From: Mytilisepta virgata
Taxonomy: Eukaryota > Mollusca > Bivalvia > Mytilida > Mytilidae
Direction: 5' to 3'
Length of the DNA stretch: 64,000 nucleotides
Assembly (NCBI GenBank): GCA_028015205.1
Contig: CM051510.1
Span: forward strand, 26,598,580 to 26,662,579
Positions 1-12,400 of the stretch are shown piece after piece. A model generated the notes under the pieces. The model was not told the origin of the DNA and searched no databases. It was given only the letters and a program-made list of their open reading frames with translations. The translations under genes were made by a program, and so were the position numbers. Each line of letters starts with the position of its first letter. Positions within the stretch are counted from its first letter, which is position 1.

Positions 1-1848
1 CATGATGTACCATTGCTGTAGACAGCATAGTGATATACTAGTCAACAAAAGTTACGATACACGAGTTTGAAACCAAATATCTTGGTAATTCCTTAAAACA
101 ACTTAAGTATAAGGGCAACGGTGGTTTGCTACTTCATTTCTTGATCTAATGCGTCTCATTTTGAAATTTGGATAAAACGTGAAATGGTTGGAAATGGAAA
201 TTTCAAAAAGAGGGTTAAATTAAATTTGCGGAAAATCGAGAAGAAAATCGACACACATTTTGTAAAATGAAAATACAGTGGCTGAAATCAGTAGAAAAAG
301 CTCACGTCCTTTGTTACACAGACATTATGTTACACATAATGTTGTAAAAAGACTAATTTTTTAATTTTGGGTTGAAAAATGTGATTTTTGAAATGTCAAA
401 AATTGGAATTTTTTATTTCAAACTTTTTGCACAAAAATCCATGTTTTTGATGAGAAAACAATCTACTATATGAAAATCAGACGTGTGTGTCTAATTTCTG
501 CTTAGTTCATCAATATATGAAAAATGCATTACCCTGTATCGTTTCTTTTGTTGACTAGTATATAAGAAAACAAAACACAACTTATAAACGTATAAATCGT
601 TTCGTTAAGTTTTTGACAACACATTTGTATGTATAATCGAAGGATACATCTAATATGAAAATGCAATATTAAGAAAGTGCATAGACATCGGTGTATAGTC
701 ATACATGTACATGGTGTATATAGATTTACGTTATATGCACGAGAAAAGCATACATATGCGAGTACAGTTAATGTAAGTTAGTAAATCAAAGTAAACAAGA
801 TGTTCTGTGAGCCATTGCTCAGTGGTACTACCTCCGCCACGATAAGGTCGAAAAAGAAACGAAGTCGTCAAACAGGAAGTTGAAGTCGCCTTGGTCCTAA
901 AACGTATCCCATGATATTGCGTACCTACAGAAGGCTTGTGACAAAATACCAAGTGGCTGTGATGAGTAGTTGCAGAGAAAAGCGTGACGAAAAAGTTTGT
1001 CACGGACAGACGCACGGAACCATAGGGGTAGAACAGTATACCCCTCTCTCCTGTGGAGTGGGGGTATAATGAAAATGGTTACATCAGAGATAAAAAGATT
1101 GCTATACGTAGCCATATGCCCCCCGCTGCAATAGATAAATCAGCAAATAAAATTTGTCCTCAACAGTATGTAAATACATATGACAAGTTAAGTCTGGGAG
1201 TGGTAAGTTGCAAACCAAAACTGATACGAGATATGCGAAATGGACAATGTGAAGGAATTCCGAAAACAGATTGGGAAAAAACTGCAATAGAATTGTCTGA
1301 AAGAAATTCCATGACACTGACAAATATACATTTACAAAATTAAGTTTATGCCAAAGTAGTAGTCAGTTTTGTTATTACAACTGACACTAAATACATGAAT
1401 AATTTGTTTTTATATCAGAAAGCACTAACTTATTTTGAATCAAAAGGAAATTGCAGATATATCTGAAAACAGTCAAATTCACAAGGTCATGCTTCAACTT
1501 CAAATCCAGTTCCAATTGAAAAAAAAAATCGGTCTGGCACATAATGGTGTAAATTTCAAGCTTCAATTGCAAGTAAATCTGTCAGGAAGCCTCAGAGAAG
1601 TTAACGCAGAACGTATGAATATGGTACAATGTTATAAAAAAAATCAACAAAGTCCTATACCTCGTGTAAAAATAGATGAATCTTAACAAAAAGTTATTGA
1701 CACGGACGCAGACCAATTACTAAGTCCCTCCGTCGCGTTGCAGCCGGGGGGGGGGGGGTAATTGCTAAGAAGTCTAGAAAATATACATGTATATTCAGTA
1801 CATTTAGGGCAAGCTAAGTATTTGGGTTATTTCAAGTGAAGTCGATAA
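1..1848. other. No gene supported; low-complexity and transposon-like debris
   Basis: AT-rich DNA. The plus frame 1053-1343 is open for 96 codons and downstream short frames (1435-1686) look like shifted continuations, so a decayed element is possible, but no domain is recognisable. A poly-G run of 12 sits near 1747. Confidence 0.4.
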
Positions 1849-1849
1849 A

Positions 1850-2290
1850 ATAACAATCCAAAGATACTAATATTAGATATAGTAAATTTATACTATGCTG
1901 TATACGACGCATTTCAAGGAGTTACCTCTCATCAGCAGCATTAAAACCGAAACATTTGGAAAACCAAAAACCAAACTTATTTTAAAACAAGAAGTACTCA
2001 TAACCAAAAATACCGAAATAGGAAGCCAAATTTCGGCTAAGGAGATCTACCATGTGCAATACAAGGAATAAACCCTTAGTATTTCTATTATTTTTTAATT
2101 TTACTAAATACTGGTAATTTCCGTAACAAATCAATGAATAATCATGTCAGACAAGTCTGACGACTGGGTTGGCGAATACCATCGAGGACCTAGTGTCCAC
2201 CAGCAGAGGCATCGTCCCAGGAGTTTCAACATAACAATCCAAAGATACTAATATTAGATATAGTAAATTTATACTATGCTGTATACGACG
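1850..2290. repeat. 60-bp direct repeat pair
   Basis: An identical 60-bp sequence occurs at 1850-1909 and 2231-2290 (starts ATAACAATCCAAAG, ends CTGTATACGACG). They enclose about 320 bp of unknown sequence. This could be a terminal direct repeat of a small element or a local duplication. Confidence 0.75.
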
Positions 2291-2302
2291 GATATACGCA
2301 TA

Positions 2303-2846
2303 GATAACAAGAAAAATAAATGGAAATGGTGAGCTGTCAAAAGGGGCGTAAAACGACTAAAATGTATGAAATACACAAGTCGAACAAATTGCGGTACAGT
2401 TATCTTATATATGGTACATTTTCTATACATCACAACGTCAAATATATTATTTTACTTATTTTTACTATATAGTTTTACTATCTACCTTGCCATTTATGTA
2501 TTTTCTATGAAGTACTTTTTGCTGATGACACCCACGTCAAATATTTTTTTGTTTTTGTTTACATTTTATGTACGGACTCAGTCTTGCTCTGGGTTTCAAA
2601 GGGTCAACACCTTTTTATTTTTATTTTTTACATACTCGTGGTCAAGACCATATTGGTCGAAACGTTGAGTATTTTTAACTTTTTAGTTTGTTGTTGTTTT
2701 TTTGCGATTTTATATTTGGTTTTGTTCGACTTGTGTATTTCATACATTTTAGTCGTTTTACGCCCCTTTTGACAGCTCACCATTTCCATTTATTTTTCTT
2801 GTTATCTATTGTCGCATGAGCTGTTTCGCAACATACTTAGTTTTTT
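2303..2846. mobile_element. 544-bp insertion with 87-bp inverted repeats and 13-bp target duplications
   Basis: The 13-mer GGATATACGCATA occurs at 2290-2302 and 2847-2859 and looks like a target-site duplication. Inside, nearly perfect inverted arms lie at about 2301-2387 and 2722-2808. Positions 2634-2670 hold ACTCGTGGTCA, a stem (GACCA...TGGTC), then GAAAC, which resembles the hammerhead-like motif of Penelope-like elements with a damaged CTGATGA core. Confidence 0.6.
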
Positions 2847-3340
2847 GGATATACGCATATACGCGGATACGATTTCATGGCATTTTTCGAATTTATTTTT
2901 TAAATTACTATGATTTCAAATAAAATTTTCTGGCAAATGGTAAATATAACACCTTAAATATGTTTAAACTTAAAGCTCAATTTCGAAACATTACTTAATA
3001 AACTTGTACAAATGTTTAAAAAGTTATAAGAGAATCAGTTATTAAGTTTTTGTTTCAGATATAAACAAAAATTTCATATTACAGAAATCCCTTTACCAAA
3101 TAGCAAATTATAAATTTAGAAACAGTCTTATTACTTTAAGTTTTCTGCAAATTGAGAAAAAGTCAGAGATCTTAATGGCAAATTGAGAAGACAGCTATTG
3201 TAAACAGTTTGTTACGGATCATGCAAAACAAAAGCAAGGACAGACAATATATTTATAAATGGTAAAATGAATATAAATCACTATATATATATACATTTCC
3301 CCAATTAGTAACAACACATTTACGGTTGTGTTGAACTCAC

Positions 3341-3406
3341 CGGTTCATCGGAGTGTTCAAAGTTGCAATAGATGGGGTCATTCATATTATTTTGTTGTCT
3401 CACTGG
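3341..3406 (-). CDS. Unrecognised gene, coding exon 8 (last one seen)
   Basis: 66-nt exon with TTACAG acceptor, encoding PVRQQNNMNDPIYCNFEHSD and EP. It is followed by a good donor (CCG/GTGAGT), but I found no further exon to the left. Without splicing the frame would run VSSTQP and stop at TAA, giving a plausible C-terminus; a minus-strand AATAAA lies near 2892-2897. The 3' end is unresolved. Confidence 0.6.
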
Positions 3407-6400
3407 CTGTAAAATCATCATGGTAAGAACTTTAAAAACATTGTACGAATCGGACATTTTGGTGAATATCGTGTTTTGAGATGGTCCAAAGCTTTATCGA
3501 ATGTTCAATATGGATATATATTACACAGCTAAATAAATAAATGGGTGACAAATATATATGCGGTTAAAGAATTTGTGAAAGTTTGGACTTGGCCAGCAAT
3601 GGTTTCTGAATAATAACAGAAAAAACAAAAATGAACGCAACTCTGACTGAGTAAAATCTGTTGAGTTCAGTCACTGATTCAAGCTTCGATACTGATATTC
3701 ATTGGGTCACCAACAAGAACGATGTTAGGCGACTATCCATTTAGAACTATATTGTAATCGATAGGGTAGAGTTTATCCTTGGCTATGCTTAACATGTTTC
3801 ATTAATATTTTAACATGTACTTTCTGGTGATATGATGATCACATATATTTTGCATACTTTATATCCTTTAATTTTCATACGTATACTTACATGAGTAATT
3901 GCAGGAGAAGATTCAGCTAGAATTTTATTATGATGAATAGATGGAGGAGCTACCCTTGAAAATAAATCTGAAAAATTAAATCAAATTACAAAAATCTGAA
4001 TATACATTGATTTTAAGATAAAGCCGTAATACTATGTTGCAAATATACATTGATTATAATAAACCGTATTATTGCATTGAGTGTGGTGAAATACCGGGAT
4101 TTCCGAGTGAAATCGAAAGTCATATTTCACTCTAGGAAGTGACGTAACAATAGACGTTGCTATACAATGGTCGACGCGTAGTCATATAAAAACATAATCC
4201 CTTGTATTTTCTCGTTAAAATTTCTGAATACATGGAATATTTCAATGTAATAAACAGAATAACTAATCTCGAAATTCGAATACCAAAGATCTACAACTCG
4301 TGACCGAAAAACACTAATAATTCACTCGTGCGCTACACGCACTCGTGAATTAATGTGTTGTTCGGTAACTCGTTGTAGATTGTTAGGTATTTCAAGATTA
4401 GTTATACTATAAATAATATGTTACCGAGACTAATATTACACCTGGCACTTAACTAAATGTGGCCTTTTCCCAGGCCAACACAGACGAAAATTGACTTAAA
4501 AAAATTAAATTGGACAATATCAAGACACGTCATCATTTGATAAAATATTCCCATTTTGTCAGATATAACAGAAAAGTGTCTTGTTTATTTATCAGTGTAT
4601 ATAATATATTGGTTGTTTCATACTTGATTTCAATTTTATTTGATTTTGTTTTTTTTATCAAGTTGGAACGTACCATTTTCAGATGAACGTCTTTCAATTC
4701 TTCGTCCCATGTCAGCCTGAAAATATTTGAACAATTAATTAAAGAAAAACAGAACGTTATGAAGACGGATATGTACATACATTAATCTCACATCCGCCTT
4801 TTATTTCATTGTAGAACTTCCCTCTCGTAGGACATGTACATGTAATATCATGTGTTCCATGGTATCGTGCTTGTAAGAACCCTGTAATTCAACAATTAAT
4901 TGGGGTAATTACAACGCTGTAGTAAATGCATTATAAAAGGATAAAATATACTCATTTCTGATACAAACAAAACATCTTATAGCAAATCTTTATAACATGT
5001 CTAACATAAAAAAAACTTAAGAAAAATACCACTAAAATAAAAAAAACTGCCTATTTAAATTGAGATCTATGACGAAGAACCAATGAACCCTTGATCGTGT
5101 TATGGGGATTGTTTTTTTTTCTGATTATGTCGCAATGGAGCTACAGAATCCGCCCAGCAGATATGAGTATTTTAACTTGTTTTAAAGTAAAAACGAGTAT
5201 ATTTTCTAACTAAATTATGTTCCGTCATTTTTTTTATTTCTAGCAAGCACTCGCCTTGTTGGTAACAATACTATAAAGGCATTTATAGTGCGTTTTATAC
5301 ACCAGAGCGTCAGGGTAGATAAGGGGGTTAGGGTAATTATAAAACCACTTTAATCCCACCAGTGCGTACGGAGCAACCATTGATTTTTAAGGGGGCTAGG
5401 ATGAAATGTTTGATCCCGCTCATTTTATTACCAAAATTTTTGTCCTCGATTTTATTTTCGGTTGCTTTCTCGGCCTAATTTTTATTTTCATTTAAACATT
5501 TCCTGTTTGACACAGGTCCTGCATTTGTTTTTCACACCTAGACTGATCCTGGCACCTTTTTTTGTACCAGAATCCAATTTCATCCTAGGTCCCTCATAAA
5601 AATCAATTGTGCCCATATAAAATCATATTATCCCGACACTCTGTTGATTGCGCTGCGCATCAGCTCAGTGTTACTTGTATCTGATTTTCTCTTTATGCAA
5701 TGGTTAATGGGCGTCTGGTTTCCATTTGGGATCCTTACGTCTATACTAGGATAGCTCTTTGTGTATTCTATATTTTTGTTTTGTGTTCTTCACTTGAAGT
5801 TTTCGTCTTTCTTAATTGATCCGTATGTCATTGATGACCCCATTTCTTGTTACCTTGTTTTAGTATTTACTGATTTAAGTCTGATTCTTTATAATTACCG
5901 TTATGGGACGACCATTTGATATTCTGGGGGGGGGGGGGGGGGTTGGGCAGGAGGATTTTGAAAATAAATAACTCAGCCTTGATAATAACAAAAGTGAATG
6001 GTTTGTTCTGTGGTAGTTTGAAAATAAATAACCTGACCTATAATGTACTGAAAATAAATAACTCTGCAGGTCTTTTAAACCATTTTATAAATGCATGTTT
6101 TAAAGCAAGAGATGGCACCAGATTCTACCAAAATTCGTCTTTTTTCATATTTTTTTTATTTTTTTCGGGAAAAACTTGCCAAATCTTTTAATAATATATA
6201 AACTACGTCCATATATAAATATTAATGTTTTTGAAATGTCTGAAAATGGGTTTCATTTAACTTGAGGTATGGGTCATTTTCAAAAAAAGTCCATTTTCCT
6301 GTCCACCTATGTTAAAAAAATATTCAGACACAATGGCATTATTTTTTTGTGCTTAACCAAAAGTTCGCAATTTTTTCAAATCAGCACATCTACAATGAGA

Positions 6401-9400
6401 ACCATGTTCTCCTTGCCATCCAAAATAAATTGATTTTGAACCTCAATATTGAGCAATTTGCGGGTGTCCGGACTTAGAGAACCATGTTTGCACATTATTT
6501 TTCAATGATTTTTTGTATGTTTTCAAATCGGCAAAATTATTTTTTTGAATAGTATATAATTGAATTTTAACAACAAAGTAAAGCCTTGAAGATATTTATA
6601 TATATGCTCGTAAAAAAGCAAATTATGCTGGCGTCCATGAAATGCATGTCTGTCCTGTTACCAGTGCAAAATTTGCAGAGCACTAATTTTTGCATGCAAA
6701 TACGAATATCTTCTATGATGAAATCAAAAGTACACAAGTTTTCCAAATTACAACCAAAACAATAGAACGTTAGAAGAAACGGAAGCGAAGTTATAACCAG
6801 AAAAGTAAGTCAAACTGATAGCGTACCCTTTTAAAATGTCTATCATGTTACCAACAAATTTATACATTACTACACCCATACGTTCTCAAAAGGGTCATTA
6901 ACTGTTTGGAAACAAAGAACGCTAACTGAAAAAAACCATACACCGATGTAAGGGGAGCTGTTATTTCGAAATATACTCAATAAACATATAATTTTGTCCA
7001 TCCTGTTACTGTCTATCCTGTTACCTTGAATAAAGTAACAGGATAGACAGATAAAGTATAAGAATAAACAACTATGTATCTTTAGACCTGATGAAATACT
7101 TGAAAATGAAATGAAACGTTTGCTATTCCACATATCTTTAAGAAAAAACAAACAATTATTCAAGGGGAGTTGTTGTTTTGCAATAGAATTAATAAACATA
7201 TAATTTTGTCTATCCTGTTACTGTCTGTCCTGTTACCCCAACTTGGTAACAGGATAGACAAATATGCATATGTAAACCTTCGATGTCCGTTCCTGTTACC
7301 ATAGAAAATAGCGTTTTACGAAAATTATATGTAATCAAAGAACTAAGTGTTGGATTGATTCAAAAGTCCAATGTAAGCCGAATATAAGGAAGTGCTTCAG
7401 TTGGTTTTGCGTTGATTGTAGCAATTTTTGCAGCATTTGAAAATTTATTTTTAGATAGTTTTTTCAGGACACAATATTAAGTGATATTTTTATCCCGTTA
7501 ATGCAAAGAAATTAAATATCCTGTTATTATTTTCTGAAGCACCACTAAAGTATCTTTGAGAAACAAACAACATGTTTTTCACATTTTACCTGTTAATAGT
7601 AAAAAAATTCTCACAAATGTGGTAACAGGATAGACAAAATTTTGCACCATCAGTCGAAAATGTGTCAATAATATTTTTATGTTATGTCATTAAGATTGCA
7701 TATTTGAGTATTTTGTTTAAGAAGTATCATGCATTTTGCAAGTTTAATAAATATGATGATTCAAGCAAATTGTTTTTTCTAAATTTTGCAATGTTAAAAA
7801 TTCACTTTTTTTGAAAATGACCCGTATATTGTCTCATGAACATTTACCTCACTTTAATACCTTTTCCCATTTTAACCTATATTGTTTTTTGGTACGTATG
7901 CAATATATGCAGTTTTGAATTTAGAAGATTCACTTCCAGAGGATGATGATTAATTTCGATTAAATGGTACATATTATATGAACATGGTGCACAGATTTAT
8001 GGAATTGGTGGCCATTTTTGTGCTAGCATCAAACACAACAACAAATGGTATCTTTATGATGGTCTTAAAGAATACCACAGTGCTGGACAGGGACTGAGAC
8101 TGCAAGGTGGAACAGCCAAAATTCCGAACAGATACAACCTTGACTATGTTATTTATTTAAGAACAAAAACATGAATTTAAAAATTGTGTATTTTCAAATA
8201 TTATAAATATAATTGTGAAAATAAATAATCAGTCCCTTGTTTTACTGAAAATGAAAAATCATACTTCAACGGTGCAGAAAATAAATAATCTGTCTTTATT
8301 TTCCACAAAAATAAATAACCCATCCAAAAAAAATCCTCCTCCCCCCTCCCAGAATATCAAATGGTCGTCCCCTTAACCAGATTAATATTGTAATTGTGGC
8401 AATGGTGGTGATAACAAATATAAACTTACGTCTGCTTCAGTCTCACCAGGTGGCATTGTTTGAAACGTTTGATTAACCGTGATTTTACAATCACCAACAG
8501 TTGTATCTATGGCAGCACCAGATGGCGTTCCACTAACAGCAGTTGACGTCGACGATGAGTCTTGAAAATTACAACTTTCAGCTTCCGAGAATGCTTCGTC
8601 TCGGTCATTTATTGTAAACCCCTGCACAACAACTTTATCACCAGAAGATGTATCCATAATGTAAGCATCCGCATCAGGTACTTGTTCCTGGATCGGCTGT
8701 AACTTGTAACGTCGCGATTTTCCACTTTTACCTTTAATCAAAATTTCCATTTCTTCTCCCTAAAATTTACATATAATAATGGTTATAAATTTTTCATTCG
8801 ATTGTCCACTTAGGAAGCAACCATTTGATTTTTGTGGAAGGGGGGGGGGAAGGGCTAGGATCAAAAGCTTGATCCTGTCTATTTTTGTCCTCGAGATTTT
8901 GATTATGCGGCCTAAATTTTTATCTTCATTTAACCAAAACAATTCCTGATTGACACAGGTCCTCCATTTTTTTTTTCAAACCTAAAGTGATCCTCTCTTT
9001 TTATTTTGCCAAAATTCTGGTCCTGCCTTTTTATTTCAAATTTGATCCTAGCCCTCACATAAAAATCAAATGCTTGCTCCCTTAGAGCATTCAACATTTT
9101 CCATATAATGTTTTGAGTGCGTATGTGAGAGTCTGCAAAACTATTCGATATAATTTTTTGACATACACTGAACTTTATTGTCGTCAGGATTGGTCAATAT
9201 AAGGTACAGAAATGAATTCCCGCAGGTGGGTTTCAGAATAATTACTCAAGTATATTACCTCTGCTACTGTTGGTAGTGAAAACGAAAACTGTGTATCCTC
9301 TTCCAGTTTTGCTTTCCCAGGAACTAAAAAAAATAAGTTGTTGTTTATTAGTGATTTACATATAAAGTATCTTACACGAGTTCAAAGTAAAGACTGGAAA

Positions 9401-12400
9401 ATCTTCAACGAGTTTTTAAAATTCACCGCGTCTTTCCTGAGTGGAGCGCAGTGGAACGAGGGGAAAGACGTGAATTTTAAAAACGAGTTGAACATTTTTC
9501 AATTCTTCACTTTTGAACGAGTATAAATACTTATTTTTTCCGTAAATAAAAGATTTTTAGGTTTCCTGTGCCTAGGTAAATTCATAGAGCACGGTCGACG
9601 AAGTTCAATAATTTTTAGGTTTCCTGTACTTAGGTAAATTCATAGAGCACTGTCGTTTTTAACATTCAGTGTCTTTCCCCTGGTTTCGCTGCGCTCCACT
9701 CGGGAAAGACGTGAATTTTAAAAATGAGTTCAGTTCTTCACTTTTGAACGAGAATAAGAACCTATTTCTTCCGTAAATAAAAGATTTTTAGGTTTCCTGT
9801 GCCTAGGTAAATTCATAGAGCACGGTCGACGAAGTTCAATAACAGTCATTTACGGTATTTTTCCTGTTTTCTCATTGGTTATTTTGGTCACATGATTACC
9901 AGGATATGTCATGTATTGACCTCTTGTAAAAGCATATTGACACCATATTACTAAAATTAGATCCGGATTTGTTCGTAAAATTTCTCAATATTGTGAAAAT
10001 GTTGATTTTTTCAAATTTTCTTTGATTAACTTTATGTTTTATTGTCTATCTCTTTGACGGAAGATTGAGAACTATCAAAGTGCACATTTTACATATGTTG
10101 GTTTGAAATAGCTGAAGAAGGTTTCTTGATAGTAAACAGACAGTGTATATGTTATATTTATCAATTAAGGGATTTTAATTTGGTCAATACATTATATATG
10201 GACCTGTAAGAATGATATTGACTTCTCCAGATAGAAATATTTCACAGATGTCTGTTTTATTATACGCATGAGGGGCACTTGAGTTTACAACCCTTTGCTT
10301 GGATTCGTGTTGTTTATCTTGGTTTTTAGTTTTATTGTTCTGTTTTTCTGTTGTTTGTTTGTTGCTTGCATTGTCTGAATAATCGCCATTATTTTTTTCC
10401 TCACTTTATCTTACATGTACCTATAGTTACGAATCCAGAACTGAAGCTGATATTTTCGTTAAAAGACAGATTAAAGCAAATGTCTAGAAAAACCTGATTC
10501 TGAATATTTATAAAATAAATATTCTATGATTCTAACTTTGATGCAAAAAATATTTTTTACAAATTTCCTCTAATTACGATTCTTCAGTTGACCTCAAGAC
10601 TGAAAATGTGACCGAGTATTTTCTACAGCAGAATCAGACAAGTTGATAACAAGGAAACTTCTAAGGACATTGCTACATGTATGTGTGAAATAGATACTGC
10701 TAAAATGCTTTCAAAATGATACATGCAGTAGGAAGATATTTCTATATGTTCAATAACTAAAAAATTAACAATTTTATCGCAGTAAATTTTGTGCATCTGT
10801 TTCACCCTGGGACAAAAATACGGTATTAAAATCTTTTCGCGGGTATTTGGCGATAATATTGAATGCGCGAAAAATAAAGTCCGGGAAATAATGATATATA
10901 CTAAAAGTATATTTCATAAAGGAGGAAAATTGTGAAAAATTTCCAAACCGTAGAAATAAATTTATTCCATTTTTTCGCGAACCCCCCCACCCCCTCCCAC
11001 GTGGAAAATAATGACTCCTAGAAAAGAATCTATTCTTTTTTTAAAATTCTACTTACCTTTGTGTCTTGCCACATTCGGCGAACTTCTTTGTGTTCCCGGC
11101 TGTTTATCACTGGATCTCCCCGACAAACTCTAAAATAACATTCTTGTGAATATAAGAATAAAAATCTCATACAATTTAGTTTCGTCGGTAACAGAAATGT
11201 CTCTTGGGTTCATAGTCATATCCAACTTCTGAAATCTTATAGTATTGAAGTATTTGACAGTAGTAAACCTAGCGTTGTATTAGATCTAACAACCATTAAA
11301 TTCTTATATTACAGTCTGATCTTGGATCGTTGAAAATTTTAACAAAGCGTCAACAATCCTTTTTTGCACGCTTTAGGGCGCAATCGTTCTTAAAAAAATC
11401 CCCCCACCTCCCCCAATTTGAAGCCTGCATTATTTTTATAAATATATCTATTACATATGAAGTGTTTTTCCTGTTTTCTCACTGGTTAGTATGGTCACAT
11501 GTTTTCCAGAACACTTCATGTATTGACCTCTTGTAAAGCATATTGACTCCGTAAAAAAATATTGACTCCATATTGCTAAAATTAATCCAGATTCGTTTGT
11601 ATAATTTCTCAATATTGATTTTTCAAATTTTCTTTGATTAAATCTGTTAAACTTTATGTTTCATCGACTACCTGTTTGACGGAAGCTTGAGAACTATCAA
11701 AATGCACATTTTACAAATGTTGGTTGAATTTCTTGGTTGAAAACAGCTTTTAACTCGGTCAATACATTACCAAAGTCCTCGCTCGATATCATTCTGCCAG
11801 GTCCTTATATAATGTATTGACCACATTAATAGTTCATAATTAATTATTCATGAACACCACGATCTTCAATGAATGTGAAAACCTACACCACGTGTCAGGC
11901 TCTAAATGAAAATAACCAATGGTATAAGGGACGAGATCAAAAGTTCAATGTAGGATAAAACACTTAATTCACATAGTTTTTTCACTGACCCCCCCCCCCC
12001 CCCTTTTAACTTAATTTGGGAAAAATTGATTGACAAATATGGACATATGCTTTGAGAGTATACTTTTTGTATCATGGGTCCTATTTTTCCTCAACAATGT
12101 ATGTTTGTTCTGTATATTGACTTGGACATCACTTGAATCCGTATTTTTCAATCCGAAAATCGATGTTCAATAACAAAACTTGCAGCGATTTTTATCCCCC
12201 ACCCCCAAACTATTTGAATTAAGTTTTTTATCCTACATTGAACTTTTGATCTGGTCTCTAAATCAGTTGAAACAAATCTAAATTGAGGTAGGTTGAAAAA
12301 CAAATAGAATTCAAACAGACGACACAAGCCATTGACCAAAATATCTCTGTTCTTTTTTTTATCTACATATATTATATATGATTTGCAGTTATTGGGCTAT

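Larger units (their letters stand above)
5904..8372. mobile_element. TIR DNA transposon relic, Harbinger-like, with nested insertion
   Basis: Ends are inverted repeats: GGGACGACCATTTGATATTC at 5905 and its complement at 8351-8370. TTA flanks both sides (5901-5903, 8373-8375), a 3-bp duplication of the PIF/Harbinger kind. Inside both ends are repeated subterminal motifs GAAAATAAATAAC (three on the left, three on the right), likely transposase-binding repeats. It is interrupted at 6271-7823 by another TIR element and keeps a short coding relic at 8001-8174. It lies wholly in an intron of the minus-strand gene. Confidence 0.7.

Noticed and set aside
1053..1343. 96-codon plus-strand ORF, protein-like
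   Set aside because: No recognisable motif, no splice or promoter context, followed by shifted short frames. Kept only as possible transposon debris.
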